DNA of 64,000 nt from UBA6544 sp038131165 (lineage in GTDB: Bacteria; Pseudomonadota; Alphaproteobacteria; UBA8366). Every line of letters starts with the position of its first letter. Position 1 is the first letter of the stretch. The notes beneath the pieces were generated by a model. The model was given only the letters and a program-made list of their open reading frames with translations, was not told where the DNA came from and searched no databases. Both the position numbers and the translations under genes were made by a program. Shown here one piece after another: positions 32,972 to 42,296 of this stretch. The stretch is taken from contig JAYPOZ010000004.1 in NCBI GenBank assembly GCA_038131165.1, positions 32,938 to 96,937 of the forward strand. The letters are read 5' to 3'.

Positions 32972-34642
32972 ATGCTCACCGGCCTTACTGTCACAAATAT
33001 TGTCCTTATCGAACGGCTCGACCTGGCCTTTGCGAGCGGATTAAGCGTTCTCACGGGAGAGACGGGGGCCGGTAAGTCGATCCTGCTGGATGCGCTCGGC
33101 CTGTCCATCGGAGCGCGTGCCGACGCCGGGTTGATACGATCGGGGCAGGATCAAGCCAGTGTTACCGCAACGTTTGAGATTCCTTCGGCGCACCCCGCCC
33201 GTATCCTTCTCGGCGAGAGCGATATCGAGGATGAGGACATTCTGGTCTTGCGCCGGACGCTTGGCGCCGATGGCCGAAGTCGGGCCTATGTCAACGACCA
33301 GCCGGTCAGCATCGGTTTGATGCGGCGATTGGGCGAAAGCCTGCTCGAAGTGCATGGACAATTCGACGACCGCGGCCTGATGGACAGGCGCACCCATCGC
33401 GAGGCGCTGGATACTTTTGGCGCCCTGGGACCTCAAGCCGAAAAGACCGCCGTCGCCTACCGAACGTGGCGCGCCGCGGCCGCCGCATACGAGAGTGCGG
33501 TCGAGAACGCCGCCGCCCTTCAAGCGGAAGCGGACGAGTTGCAGGTGGCCGTGGAGGAACTCCGCGCATTGGCGCCCCAAAGCGGCGAAGAATCGGCTTT
33601 GGCCGAGAAACGCACAATGCTCATGAATGTGGAGCAGTTGGTCGAGGCGCTAGACGGCGCGATTTCCGAGCTGGAGGGCGAGGAGATGGCGTCCGGCAGG
33701 CTGCGAAACGCCCAAAGGTTCCTGGAGCGGGTCGGCTCCAAGGCCGGGGGACGTCTGGACGCTGCCCTGGCGGCGGCGGAACGCGCGCAGGTCGAGATCG
33801 AGGAATGCCTGCATGAACTTCAAGCGGCAGCCGCCGATATCGAGGGCGGGGGCGCGGAACTGCCGGCGATTGAGGATCGGCTGTTCGCGCTGCGGGACGC
33901 CGCGAGAAAATACGGCGTGACCGTTGACGCCCTGCCGGATCGACTGGAGCGGTATGAAAAGCGCCTGGACGGAATTTCCGACGGCGAGAGCATGGTCGCG
34001 GGCCTCCGCGCGGAAATGGAGGGCGCGCGGGCCGGGTATCTCGACAATGCGGAGAAACTATCGGGAGCGCGGCGCAAGGCGGCCGACAAACTCGATGCCG
34101 TGGTTGCGGCGGAACTTCCGCCGCTCAGGATGGAGAAGGCCAGCTTTTCGACATCGATAGGGAAGGTCGAGGAGGCCGATTGGAGCGAGCACGGCATTGA
34201 CCGGGTTGAGTTCCTCATCGCGACCAATCCGGGGGCGGCGCCGGGGCCGCTCGGCAAGATCGCTTCGGGCGGCGAGTTGTCCCGCTTCATGTTGGCGTTG
34301 AAAATTGCGCTCGTCGGCGTGGGCACGGCTGAAACGCTGATATTCGACGAAGTGGATTCAGGGGTCGGCGGGGCGACCGCCGCCGCGGTGGGCGAACGGT
34401 TGGAGAGATTGGGTGCCCATAAGCAAATACTCGTGGTGACCCATTCACCGCAGGTGGCGGCGCGGGGCGACGATCATTTGAAGGTCGAGAAACAAAGCAA
34501 TTCGGCGTCGGCGGCGACGATCGTATCGCGCCTCATGGGGGAAGACCGGCGCGAAGAAGTGGCGCGGATGCTTTCCGGCGAATCGGTCACGGACGAAGCC
34601 CGCAGCGCCGCCGAACGATTGATGAAGCGAGAGCCCGCATGA
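32972..34642 (+). CDS. recN: DNA repair protein RecN
   Basis: RecN is an SMC-like ATPase that helps repair double-strand breaks by recombination. The 556-residue protein has Walker A in GETGAGKSILLDAL near residue 30. A central coiled coil spans about residues 150-370. The signature ASGGELSRFMLALK and Walker B LIFDEVDSGVGG lie near residues 430-465. In many bacteria recN is an SOS gene, but here it sits 7 bp after bamD with no LexA box of its own. The stop overlaps ligA. Confidence 0.96.
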   Translation: MLTGLTVTNIVLIERLDLAFASGLSVLTGETGAGKSILLDALGLSIGARADAGLIRSGQDQASVTATFEIPSAHPARILLGESDIEDEDILVLRRTLGADGRSRAYVNDQPVSIGLMRRLGESLLEVHGQFDDRGLMDRRTHREALDTFGALGPQAEKTAVAYRTWRAAAAAYESAVENAAALQAEADELQVAVEELRALAPQSGEESALAEKRTMLMNVEQLVEALDGAISELEGEEMASGRLRNAQRFLERVGSKAGGRLDAALAAAERAQVEIEECLHELQAAAADIEGGGAELPAIEDRLFALRDAARKYGVTVDALPDRLERYEKRLDGISDGESMVAGLRAEMEGARAGYLDNAEKLSGARRKAADKLDAVVAAELPPLRMEKASFSTSIGKVEEADWSEHGIDRVEFLIATNPGAAPGPLGKIASGGELSRFMLALKIALVGVGTAETLIFDEVDSGVGGATAAAVGERLERLGAHKQILVVTHSPQVAARGDDHLKVEKQSNSASAATIVSRLMGEDRREEVARMLSGESVTDEARSAAERLMKREPA

Positions 34643-36759
34643 ACGGTTCGGTCGTCCAGGATATGAGCGAAGCGGAGGCGCGCCGCGAACTCGCGCGGCT
34701 CGCAATGGAAATCGCCTATCACGATGCGAAGTATTATCGCGAAGACGCGCCGGAAATCTCCGACGCGGAGTATGATGCGCTGCGCCGGTTGAACAGCGAA
34801 ATCGAGGCGGCTTTTCCAGGACTGCGGCGCAGCGACAGTCCCAGCCTGCGTGTCGGCGCCGCGCCGTCGAGCGGATTTTCCAAAGTCCGCCACGCGCGGC
34901 CGATGCTCTCGCTCGCCAATGCGTTCAGCGGCGACGACGTGCGGGATTTCGTCGCTCGCGCCCGCCGGTTTCTAGGGCTGGAGGACACGGTTGAGGTGGC
35001 GCTGGTCGCGGAGCCGAAAATCGACGGCCTGTCGGCTTCTCTGCGATACGAGGCGGGGCGTTTCGTTGTCGGTGCGACACGCGGTGACGGATCGGAGGGC
35101 GAGGACATCACGCGCAATCTGCGCACGTTGGAGGATATTCCGGATCGGATCGAAGGGGCGCCGGATGTCCTCGAGGTGCGCGGCGAAGTCTACATGTCCC
35201 GCGACGATTTTTTTGCCCTGAACGAACGGCAAGAAGCGAATGGGGCGAAACCGTTTGCCAATCCGCGAAATGCGGCGGCGGGAAGCTTGCGCCAGCTCGA
35301 TCCGTCCGTCACCGCCGAACGTCCGCTTAAGTTCTTTGCCTATGGCTGGGGCGAGGTCAGCGAATCCTTCGCCGCCACGCAATCCGAAGCGCTCGCCGCC
35401 TTCGAGCAATGGGGGTTTGCGATCAACCCGCTGTCCAGCGTGTGCCACAGCGTGGAAGCGGCCTTGGCCGTCCATGCGGATGTCTTGAACCAACGGGCCA
35501 CGCTGCCATACGACATCGACGGTATTGTCTACAAGATCGACCGGCTGGATTGGCAGGAACGCCTCGGCATGGTGAGCCGGGCACCGCGCTGGGCCATCGC
35601 GCACAAGTTCCCGGCGGAGCAGGCGGTGACGGTCCTCGAGGACATCGTCATTCAAGTCGGGCGGACCGGCGCGTTGACTCCGGTCGCGCATCTGGCCCCC
35701 GTCACGGTGGGCGGAGTCGTCGTCAGCCGGGCGACATTGCACAACGAGGACGAAATCGCCCGCCTGGGCGTGAAAATCGGCGACCGGGTTGTCGTCCAGC
35801 GGGCTGGCGACGTGATACCGCAAATCGTCGAGGCGCTGGTCGATCAGCGGGGCGACGGCGCAGGATTGCGCGACTTCGAGGTCCCGGAGCGCTGTCCCGT
35901 GTGCGGCAGTCACGCGGTGCGGGAGGAAGGCGAAGTGGTGCGCCGCTGCACCGGCGGCCTCATCTGCCCGGCGCAGGCGGAAGAACGCATGAAACATTTT
36001 GTCAGCCGCAACGCCTTCGACATCGAAGGACTGGGCGCCAAGCATATCGTCGCGTTTCGGGAGGACGGTCTTATCGCCACGCCGGGCGACATTTTCCGCC
36101 TGCGGGACAAGCGCGAAGACCTCGAGACGCGCGAAGGCTGGGGCCCGCAATCCGTCGAGAATCTACTGGAGGCGATCGAGGAGCGACGGAAAATTTCCCT
36201 CGACCGTTTCATTTTTGCGCTGGGAATTCGCCAAATCGGGCAGGCGACGGCCCGGCTTCTGGCGCGTCAGTACGGCAGCCTGTCCGCGTGGCGCACGGCG
36301 ATGGAGAAAGCCGCGGGGGAGCGGGCGTCGAACCCCGACGAGATGAAAAAGCCCGAACTCGTCGGCGAAACCTTTGCCGAACTCTGCAATATCGACCAGA
36401 TCGGCGTGAGCGTGGCGGACGATCTCACCGCCTTCTTCGCGGAGCCGCACAACCGTGACGTTCTTGAAGACCTGTCGCGGGTGCTGGATGTCGAGACGTT
36501 CGAGGTGGCGGATACCTCGGACTCGCCGGTCGCGGGCAAGACCGTGGTGTTTACCGGCACCCTGGAGACGATGACCCGAAGCGAGGCGAAGGCGCGGGCG
36601 GAAGCTTTGGGTGCGAAGGTCGCCGGGTCCGTCTCCAAGAAAACGGATTACGTCGTGGCCGGGCCGGGTGCTGGATCGAAAGCCAAGAAAGCGGAAGAGC
36701 TCGAGGTCCCGATCCTCACGGAAGAAGCCTGGAACGCGTTGATCGGCGCGGACGCCTAA
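34639..36759 (+). CDS. ligA: NAD-dependent DNA ligase LigA
   Basis: LigA seals nicks during replication and repair using NAD. The 706-residue protein has domain Ia (YHDAKYYREDAPEISDAEYD), the adenylation lysine in EPKIDGLSASLRYE and the OB-fold. A zinc finger with CPVCGSHAVRE, helix-hairpin-helix repeats and a C-terminal BRCT domain (VAGKTVVFTGTLETMTR) follow. All domains are complete. The ATGA overlap with recN suggests co-translation. The stop overlaps that of the convergent pepP. Confidence 0.97.
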   Translation: MNGSVVQDMSEAEARRELARLAMEIAYHDAKYYREDAPEISDAEYDALRRLNSEIEAAFPGLRRSDSPSLRVGAAPSSGFSKVRHARPMLSLANAFSGDDVRDFVARARRFLGLEDTVEVALVAEPKIDGLSASLRYEAGRFVVGATRGDGSEGEDITRNLRTLEDIPDRIEGAPDVLEVRGEVYMSRDDFFALNERQEANGAKPFANPRNAAAGSLRQLDPSVTAERPLKFFAYGWGEVSESFAATQSEALAAFEQWGFAINPLSSVCHSVEAALAVHADVLNQRATLPYDIDGIVYKIDRLDWQERLGMVSRAPRWAIAHKFPAEQAVTVLEDIVIQVGRTGALTPVAHLAPVTVGGVVVSRATLHNEDEIARLGVKIGDRVVVQRAGDVIPQIVEALVDQRGDGAGLRDFEVPERCPVCGSHAVREEGEVVRRCTGGLICPAQAEERMKHFVSRNAFDIEGLGAKHIVAFREDGLIATPGDIFRLRDKREDLETREGWGPQSVENLLEAIEERRKISLDRFIFALGIRQIGQATARLLARQYGSLSAWRTAMEKAAGERASNPDEMKKPELVGETFAELCNIDQIGVSVADDLTAFFAEPHNRDVLEDLSRVLDVETFEVADTSDSPVAGKTVVFTGTLETMTRSEAKARAEALGAKVAGSVSKKTDYVVAGPGAGSKAKKAEELEVPILTEEAWNALIGADA

Positions 36760-38774
36760 ATCGCGCGCGTTGCCTTCGCCAACCAAGCGCGTTCCGTATC
36801 GTCGAGCAGATCCTGCACCGTTTCGCGAACGCGGGCATGGTAGTCGTTGAGCCATGCGATCTCCGGCGGCGTCATCAGCGATACCTCGACGAGAGCGAGG
36901 TCGATCGGCGCCAACGTCAGGGTCTCGAATTCGAATATGGTACGCTCGGCGCCTGCAAGGGCGGCGCAGGGACGCACCACCACGAGGTTTTCGATGCGAA
37001 TGCCATACTCGCCGGCTTTGTAATATCCGGGCTCGTTGGAGACGATCATGCCGGGCTTCAGGGCGACTCCGCTGCCGGCCTTGGAAATCCGCTGCGGGCC
37101 CTCGTGGACGCCGAGGTAGCTGCCGACGCCGTGTCCCGTGCCGTGGTCGAAGTCGAGTCCCTCCTGCCACAGCGCCGCCCGCGCCAGCGTGTCCAATTGG
37201 CCGCCGGTCGTCCCTTCTGGAAAGCGCGCCGTCGCGAGGGCGATATGGCCTTTCAGGACGCGGGTGAAGCGGTCCTTCATTTCGGCGGTTGGCGCGCCGA
37301 CGGCGATGGTGCGGGTAACGTCGGTGGTGCCGTCGAGATACTGGGCGCCGGAATCGACAAGATAGAGCTCGCCCTGGCCGATTTTCCGGTTCGTGGCGGC
37401 GGTGGCGTTGTAATGCACGACGGCGCCGTTGGGGCCGGTGGAAGAGATCGTCGGGAAACTCAGGTCCTTCAGTGCTCCGCTCTCCGCGCGGAACGCGCGC
37501 AGGCGGTCGGACACGTCGATTTCCGTCAATTCGCCGCCTGGGGCCGCTGCCGCGAACCAACCGAGAAACCGGGTCAGTGCGGCGCCGTCGCGGACGTGTG
37601 CTGTCCGGGTGCCGGCGATTTCAGTCTCGTTCTTGATGGCCTTCGGAAGCGTGCAGGGATCCTCTCCCCGCGCGATGTCGGCCCCTTGGAGACGCTCGAA
37701 CACATAGGCCGCGGCGCTGGCAGGGTCGGCCTTGACCTTGGCGCCAGCCGTGGCGAGCGCCTCCAGCCGGTCGCCGAAGGACGACACCGGCTGCACCGCC
37801 ACTTCGTTGCCCAGGACCTCGGTTAGGCCCGGCGACAGCTTGCGCTGATCGGCGAACCAATCGACGGTGCCGTTCTTGTGCAGTATGGCGAAGGACAGCG
37901 GAAGCGGTGTGTGCTTGACGTCGCTTCCCCGGACGTTCAACAGCCATGCGATGGAATCGGGCAGGGTCAGGATGGCGGCGTCGACACCCTCCGCGGCCAA
38001 ATTCTCCGCAAGTTCATGGCGTTTCTCCGAAGACGGCTTTCCGGAATAGGCCAGGTCATGGGGTACGACGGGAGAGAGCGGCGCTTGCGGCTGGTTCTCC
38101 CAAACCGCATCGAGTGGGTTTGCCTCGACCGCGACCAGTTGCGCTCCGGCTTTATTCACGGCCCGGGCAGACTTTTCGACGGCATTCTGGGAATGCAGCC
38201 AGGGGTCATAGCCCAGGCGGCCGCCTTCGGACAGATTTTCGGCAATCCAGTCGTCCGGTGGAGAATCGGTCAGGTGATGCGGCGCGAACAGGGTGTCGTC
38301 GGTCTGCTGGCGTACCTGCAGCGTGTAGCGTCCGTCGACAAAGATCGCCGCCTTATCGCGCAGGACGATGGCTTGGCCGGCGGAGCCGGAGAAGCCGGTG
38401 AGCCAGCGCAAGCGTTCGGCGCGCGGCGCCACGAACTCGCCCTGATGTTCGTCGGTGCGCGGCACGATGAATCCGTCGAGCCCCGCTTTGCCCAGTTCCT
38501 TGCGGAGCTTCGCCAAGCGTTCCGGGTCCGGCCGGATGTCCAATTCGATATGGCATTCCGCCGCAACCGAGCGGAAGAGAAAGGCAAGTTGACGCTTGGA
38601 GGCCGCGTCCAATCGCGGAGAAATCAGGTCCATCCAGGCGTCGTCGGCAACGGCCGCGCCGGCGATTCCGGCCAGCAAGGCGCGGACCGCCGCGATGTCG
38701 CTCTCGACTCCGATAGTGGAGAGACGGTCGGCCAATGCCTCGTCGCCTTCATAGCCGTCTGTCGTCGTCGCCAT
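36756..38774 (-). CDS. pepP: Xaa-Pro aminopeptidase (M24B, PepP-like) with N-terminal extension
   Basis: This enzyme removes N-terminal residues before proline. It has the large layout of three creatinase-like domains, with GLDGFIVPRTDEHQGEF in the first and the M24 metalloprotease domain last. The metal ligands are the two aspartates of VDSGAQYLDGTTDVTR, the histidine of GTGHGVGSYLGVHEG, and the glutamates of NEPGYY and RIENLVV. About 85 residues precede the usual start, with no recognised domain. The ATG at 38774 follows GGGAG by 7 bp, so the extension is probably translated. Confidence 0.9.
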   Translation of the reverse strand: MATTTDGYEGDEALADRLSTIGVESDIAAVRALLAGIAGAAVADDAWMDLISPRLDAASKRQLAFLFRSVAAECHIELDIRPDPERLAKLRKELGKAGLDGFIVPRTDEHQGEFVAPRAERLRWLTGFSGSAGQAIVLRDKAAIFVDGRYTLQVRQQTDDTLFAPHHLTDSPPDDWIAENLSEGGRLGYDPWLHSQNAVEKSARAVNKAGAQLVAVEANPLDAVWENQPQAPLSPVVPHDLAYSGKPSSEKRHELAENLAAEGVDAAILTLPDSIAWLLNVRGSDVKHTPLPLSFAILHKNGTVDWFADQRKLSPGLTEVLGNEVAVQPVSSFGDRLEALATAGAKVKADPASAAAYVFERLQGADIARGEDPCTLPKAIKNETEIAGTRTAHVRDGAALTRFLGWFAAAAPGGELTEIDVSDRLRAFRAESGALKDLSFPTISSTGPNGAVVHYNATAATNRKIGQGELYLVDSGAQYLDGTTDVTRTIAVGAPTAEMKDRFTRVLKGHIALATARFPEGTTGGQLDTLARAALWQEGLDFDHGTGHGVGSYLGVHEGPQRISKAGSGVALKPGMIVSNEPGYYKAGEYGIRIENLVVVRPCAALAGAERTIFEFETLTLAPIDLALVEVSLMTPPEIAWLNDYHARVRETVQDLLDDTERAWLAKATRAI

Positions 38775-38951
38775 TTCCTACTCCCGATCCTGATCGCGAC
38801 GTAAAGCTAGGCACGCGCCCGCCCGCCCGCAAGACCAAATGGGACGATGGGGTCGGCTGCTTCCTATGCAAAAAACGCATGGCAGCGGTGCAATCTTTCT
38901 TGTCAAAAATTTTATCGGAAAGGCGCATAATCCACCCAACGTGCGCGCCGC

Positions 38952-39839
38952 TTATCGCTTCCCCCCAAAGCGCGTCAGGACGAAGGTCGTCCATCCGTCC
39001 GAACCCTCCTTTCGGGCAAGATGGTAGTCCCGGCGCTGATAAGCGGCGCGCACGCCATTCTCCTGATATTGCGTGAAGCCGGACAAAACAACCGTACCTC
39101 CTGGTGCAATGCATCGGCGGATGTCGGTCGCCATGTCGATCAAGGGGCGCGCGAGTATATTGGCGACGATCAGGCCGTAAGGTCCTTGCCGGGCGACCGG
39201 CCCGCTTGCGAGGCCGTCGCTCCTGACGGTCCGAACGAAGGGCGTCGCCCGATTCAGAATTACGTTCTTTTGGGCTGTCGCGACCGCATCGGGGTCGATA
39301 TCGGCCGCAAGCACCCTGCGGCGCCAGCGTTTTGCGATTGCCAGAGCGAGAATGCCCGTACCGCAGCCGAGGTCGAGAATTCGGCCGCGAGGAGGGCGCC
39401 GCGAGAGAAATTCCAGCGCCCTGAGGCAGCCGATTGTGGAGCCGTGCGAGCCGGTGCCGAACGCCGGCCCGGCATCGATCGCCAACGCCGTCGCGCCGGG
39501 AGGGATCGCACCCTCGTAGTGGGTGGGGTGGACGAAGAAACGGCCGGCGACGATGGGCTGGAACGATTTCTGGTTCTCGGCGACCCAGTCGATGGCCGGC
39601 AGCGGCAGGACCCGTATCTCGGGCTCCGGCAGACCGGACAATTCTGCCGCAAGCGCCACGGCGCCGACGACGGCGTCTTCGTCGGGCTGGCTGACGGCAA
39701 AGGCTTCCACGCGCCAAAGCAGTGAGCCGGGAATTTCGAATACCGAGGTTGCGTTGGCCAGCGGCGCCAGCGCCCGCTCGAAGGTCTCGGCCGCTTCTTT
39801 GGGCACCTCCACCACCAGGGTCCAGCCGGATATCGTCAT
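38952..39839 (-). CDS. prmA: Ribosomal protein L11 methyltransferase PrmA
   Basis: PrmA trimethylates ribosomal protein L11. The 295-residue protein has a variable N-terminal substrate domain and a SAM-binding domain with AFGTGSHGSTIGCLRALE, the loop ILDLGCGTGILALA near residue 155, and the catalytic-region VANILARPLIDM. Length and order match the family. It lies 22 bp after uvrD and is followed by a 177-bp gap to pepP. Confidence 0.93.
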   Translation of the reverse strand: MTISGWTLVVEVPKEAAETFERALAPLANATSVFEIPGSLLWRVEAFAVSQPDEDAVVGAVALAAELSGLPEPEIRVLPLPAIDWVAENQKSFQPIVAGRFFVHPTHYEGAIPPGATALAIDAGPAFGTGSHGSTIGCLRALEFLSRRPPRGRILDLGCGTGILALAIAKRWRRRVLAADIDPDAVATAQKNVILNRATPFVRTVRSDGLASGPVARQGPYGLIVANILARPLIDMATDIRRCIAPGGTVVLSGFTQYQENGVRAAYQRRDYHLARKEGSDGWTTFVLTRFGGKR

Positions 39840-39861
39840 GAGGGGAACACCGTCTGCAGTC

Positions 39862-42180
39862 TCACGGTCTGGCGACGAACTGCGCCATCACGCGCTTGGT
39901 GCCCGCGTTGTCGAACTCGATCGTGAGGTGATCGCCGTCAACCGTGGTGATCGTGCCCATGCCGAACTTCTGATGGAAGCATCGGTCCGAGGGTGCAAAG
40001 TCTCCGGACTCGCCGACCGGAAATGCGACTCCGTCGATTGTCGCCGGTTCGTTTCGCCGTCGCTGAAAGCGCTGCCATCCGGGGCCGCCGACGGTGCTGG
40101 TGCCCCATGCGTCGCCGGCGTCCGAATCGTTCAGCCCGCCGTAATGGCCGTAACCGCCGTAACCCCCGACCTCGCTGGTCATCTCCACCTGTTCGGCGGG
40201 CAGCTCGTCGATGAACCGCGACGGGGCCGAATTCTGCCAAAGGTTATGAATCCGGCGGTTCGACGCATAGGAGATATCGACCCGCTTGCGCGCCCGGGTA
40301 ATGCCGACATAGGCAAGGCGGCGTTCTTCCTCGAGGCCCGACAGGCCGCTTTCGTCGAGTGCCCGCTGATGCGGAAACAAGCCTTCTTCCCAGCCCGGCA
40401 GGAAGACGACATCGAACTCCAAGCCTTTTGCGCTGTGCAGGGTCATCAGGCTGACCATCTCGCCCTTGTTGCTTTCGGCGTTCTCCATCACCAGGCTCAC
40501 ATGCTCCATGAAACCGGCCAGAGATTCGAATTCCTCCATTGCCGAGATCAGTTCTTTCAGGTTCTCGAGCCGTCCGGCCGCGTCCGCCTGCTTTTTGATC
40601 CGGGCCTGCCACATTTCCGTATATCCGGATTCGTCCAATACCGTTTCCGCCAATTCCGTATGATGGGCGGTCTCCGCCAACCGCCGCCAGCGTTCGAAAT
40701 CGTCAACGATCGTGGCCAGTGCGCGTTTCGCCTGCGGACGAAGCTCGTCCGTGGCCAGTACGTCGAGCGCCGAAGCATATAGCGAACGGCGGCTGGCACG
40801 GGCAATTTCATGCAGGGTCTGCAGCGTCGTCTTGCCGATTCCGCGTGTCGGTTTGTTGATGATGCGCTCGAATGCCAGGTCGTCGTCCGGCTGGCGGACG
40901 ACGCGGAGATAGGCGATGGCGTCGCGAATTTCCTCGCGCTCGTAGAACCGGGGACCGCCGATCACCCGGTACGGCACGCCGAGCGTAATAAAACGCTCTT
41001 CGAACTCCCGTGTCTGAAAGCTGGCCCGGACGAGAATCGCGACCTCGTCGAGCGACGTACCCTTGCTGTGGAGCGCTTCGATCTCCTCTCCGATCATGCG
41101 GGCTTCCGCCTCGCCATCCCAGACGCCCCGCACGGCCAGTTTCTCGCCCTGATTGGCTTCGGTCCACAGGGTCTTGCCGAGCCGGTCTTCGTTATTGGCG
41201 ATGAGGCCGGACGCTGCTGCCAGGATTTGCGGTGTGGAGCGGTAATTGCGTTCCAGCCGGACGACTTTCGCGCCGGGAAAGTCCTGCTCGAAGCGCAGGA
41301 TGTTGCCGATCTCCGCGCCCCGCCAGCCGTAGATCGATTGGTCGTCGTCGCCGACGCAGCAGATGTTTTTCTGTTCCTGCGCCAGCAGGCGGAGCCAAAG
41401 ATACTGGGCGACGTTCGTGTCCTGATACTCGTCGACCAGAATGTACCGGAACAGGTTTTGGTAATCCTTCAGGACATCGGGCGCCGCCGTGAAGACGGTG
41501 AGGCAATGCATCAGCAGGTCACCAAAATCCGCCGCGTTCAACGTCTGCAGGCGTTCTTGATATTCCGCATAGAGACGGATGGCGCGCCCATTGGCAAAAT
41601 CTCCGGCTTCCCCGGCCGAGACCTTATCCGGCGTCAGGCCCTTGTCTTTCCAGCGCTGGATCAGTCCCGACAGCGCCCGCGCCGGCCACCGCTTCTCGTC
41701 GATATTCGCGGCCTGCAAATGCTGTTTCAGCAGGCGGATCTGGTCGTCCATATCGAGAATGGTGAAGTCGGGCCGAAGACCCACGACCTCCGCGTGACGG
41801 CGCAGAATACGTGCGCCGAGAGCATGAAAAGTGCCGAGCCACATGCCTTCCACCACGCCGCCGATCTGCCGTTCCACCCGGTCGCGCATCTCCCGCGCCG
41901 CCTTGTTGGTGAAGGTCACGGCGAGGATTTGGTAAGGCCGCGCCTTGCCCTGATGGAGCAGATGCGCGAGGCGCGTCGTCAGCACCCGTGTCTTGCCAGT
42001 GCCGGCGCCGGCGAGCACGAGGACAGGCCCGTCGAGCGCCTCCACGGCCTCCCGTTGCGCCTCATTCAGCGAATCGAGGATCGATGCGGCAGGGGCCGAC
42101 CCGGCGGAACCCGGCGAAACCGTTGATCCAGGCGGGCTTGTGTCCGCATCAAGCGGATCGTCATAGAGAGGGTCACTCAT
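39862..42180 (-). CDS. uvrD: DNA helicase II (UvrD/PcrA)
   Basis: UvrD is a superfamily 1A 3'-5' helicase for nucleotide excision and mismatch repair. The 772-residue protein has the Q motif LNEAQREAVEALDGP and Walker A LAGAGTGKTRVLTTRLAHLL. DEYQDTN, GDDDQSIYGWRGAE and the C-terminal VAYVGITRARKR-like block LAYVGITRARKRVDI follow. The first 35 residues are a disordered acidic and proline-rich leader. No ribosome-binding site precedes the ATG, and a TATAAT lies 7-12 bp upstream, pointing to a leaderless transcript. Confidence 0.95.
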   Translation of the reverse strand: MSDPLYDDPLDADTSPPGSTVSPGSAGSAPAASILDSLNEAQREAVEALDGPVLVLAGAGTGKTRVLTTRLAHLLHQGKARPYQILAVTFTNKAAREMRDRVERQIGGVVEGMWLGTFHALGARILRRHAEVVGLRPDFTILDMDDQIRLLKQHLQAANIDEKRWPARALSGLIQRWKDKGLTPDKVSAGEAGDFANGRAIRLYAEYQERLQTLNAADFGDLLMHCLTVFTAAPDVLKDYQNLFRYILVDEYQDTNVAQYLWLRLLAQEQKNICCVGDDDQSIYGWRGAEIGNILRFEQDFPGAKVVRLERNYRSTPQILAAASGLIANNEDRLGKTLWTEANQGEKLAVRGVWDGEAEARMIGEEIEALHSKGTSLDEVAILVRASFQTREFEERFITLGVPYRVIGGPRFYEREEIRDAIAYLRVVRQPDDDLAFERIINKPTRGIGKTTLQTLHEIARASRRSLYASALDVLATDELRPQAKRALATIVDDFERWRRLAETAHHTELAETVLDESGYTEMWQARIKKQADAAGRLENLKELISAMEEFESLAGFMEHVSLVMENAESNKGEMVSLMTLHSAKGLEFDVVFLPGWEEGLFPHQRALDESGLSGLEEERRLAYVGITRARKRVDISYASNRRIHNLWQNSAPSRFIDELPAEQVEMTSEVGGYGGYGHYGGLNDSDAGDAWGTSTVGGPGWQRFQRRRNEPATIDGVAFPVGESGDFAPSDRCFHQKFGMGTITTVDGDHLTIEFDNAGTKRVMAQFVARP

Positions 42181-42186
42181 TGTTTT

Positions 42187-42192
42187 ATTATA
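42187..42192 (-). promoter_or_regulatory. Extended -10 element of uvrD (leaderless)
   Basis: On the minus strand TATAAT is preceded by TGC, giving an extended -10. The expected start site 6-8 bp downstream coincides with the uvrD ATG. The -35 match is poor (TTCCAA), which is common with extended -10 promoters. Confidence 0.45.
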
Positions 42193-42238
42193 GCATGCCC
42201 ATCGCGCTTGGAAGATCGATCACGATCCGGTGCGCAAT

Positions 42239-42268
42239 CTGATAATCGGCGACGAAATGATGTATACT
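42239..42268 (+). promoter_or_regulatory. Candidate promoter of the DegP-like gene
   Basis: CTGATA at 42239-42244 and TATACT at 42263-42268 are separated by 18 bp. Transcription would start about 20 bp before the ribosome-binding site AGAGGAG near 42282. The elements are back to back with the uvrD promoter. Confidence 0.5.
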
Positions 42269-42296
42269 TTTAAATCTGTCCGAGAGGAGCGAAACG

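Noticed and set aside
38878..38906. TTGACA-based promoter of pepP on the minus strand
   Set aside because: The -35 (38906-38901) is perfect, but no acceptable -10 lies 16-18 bp downstream.
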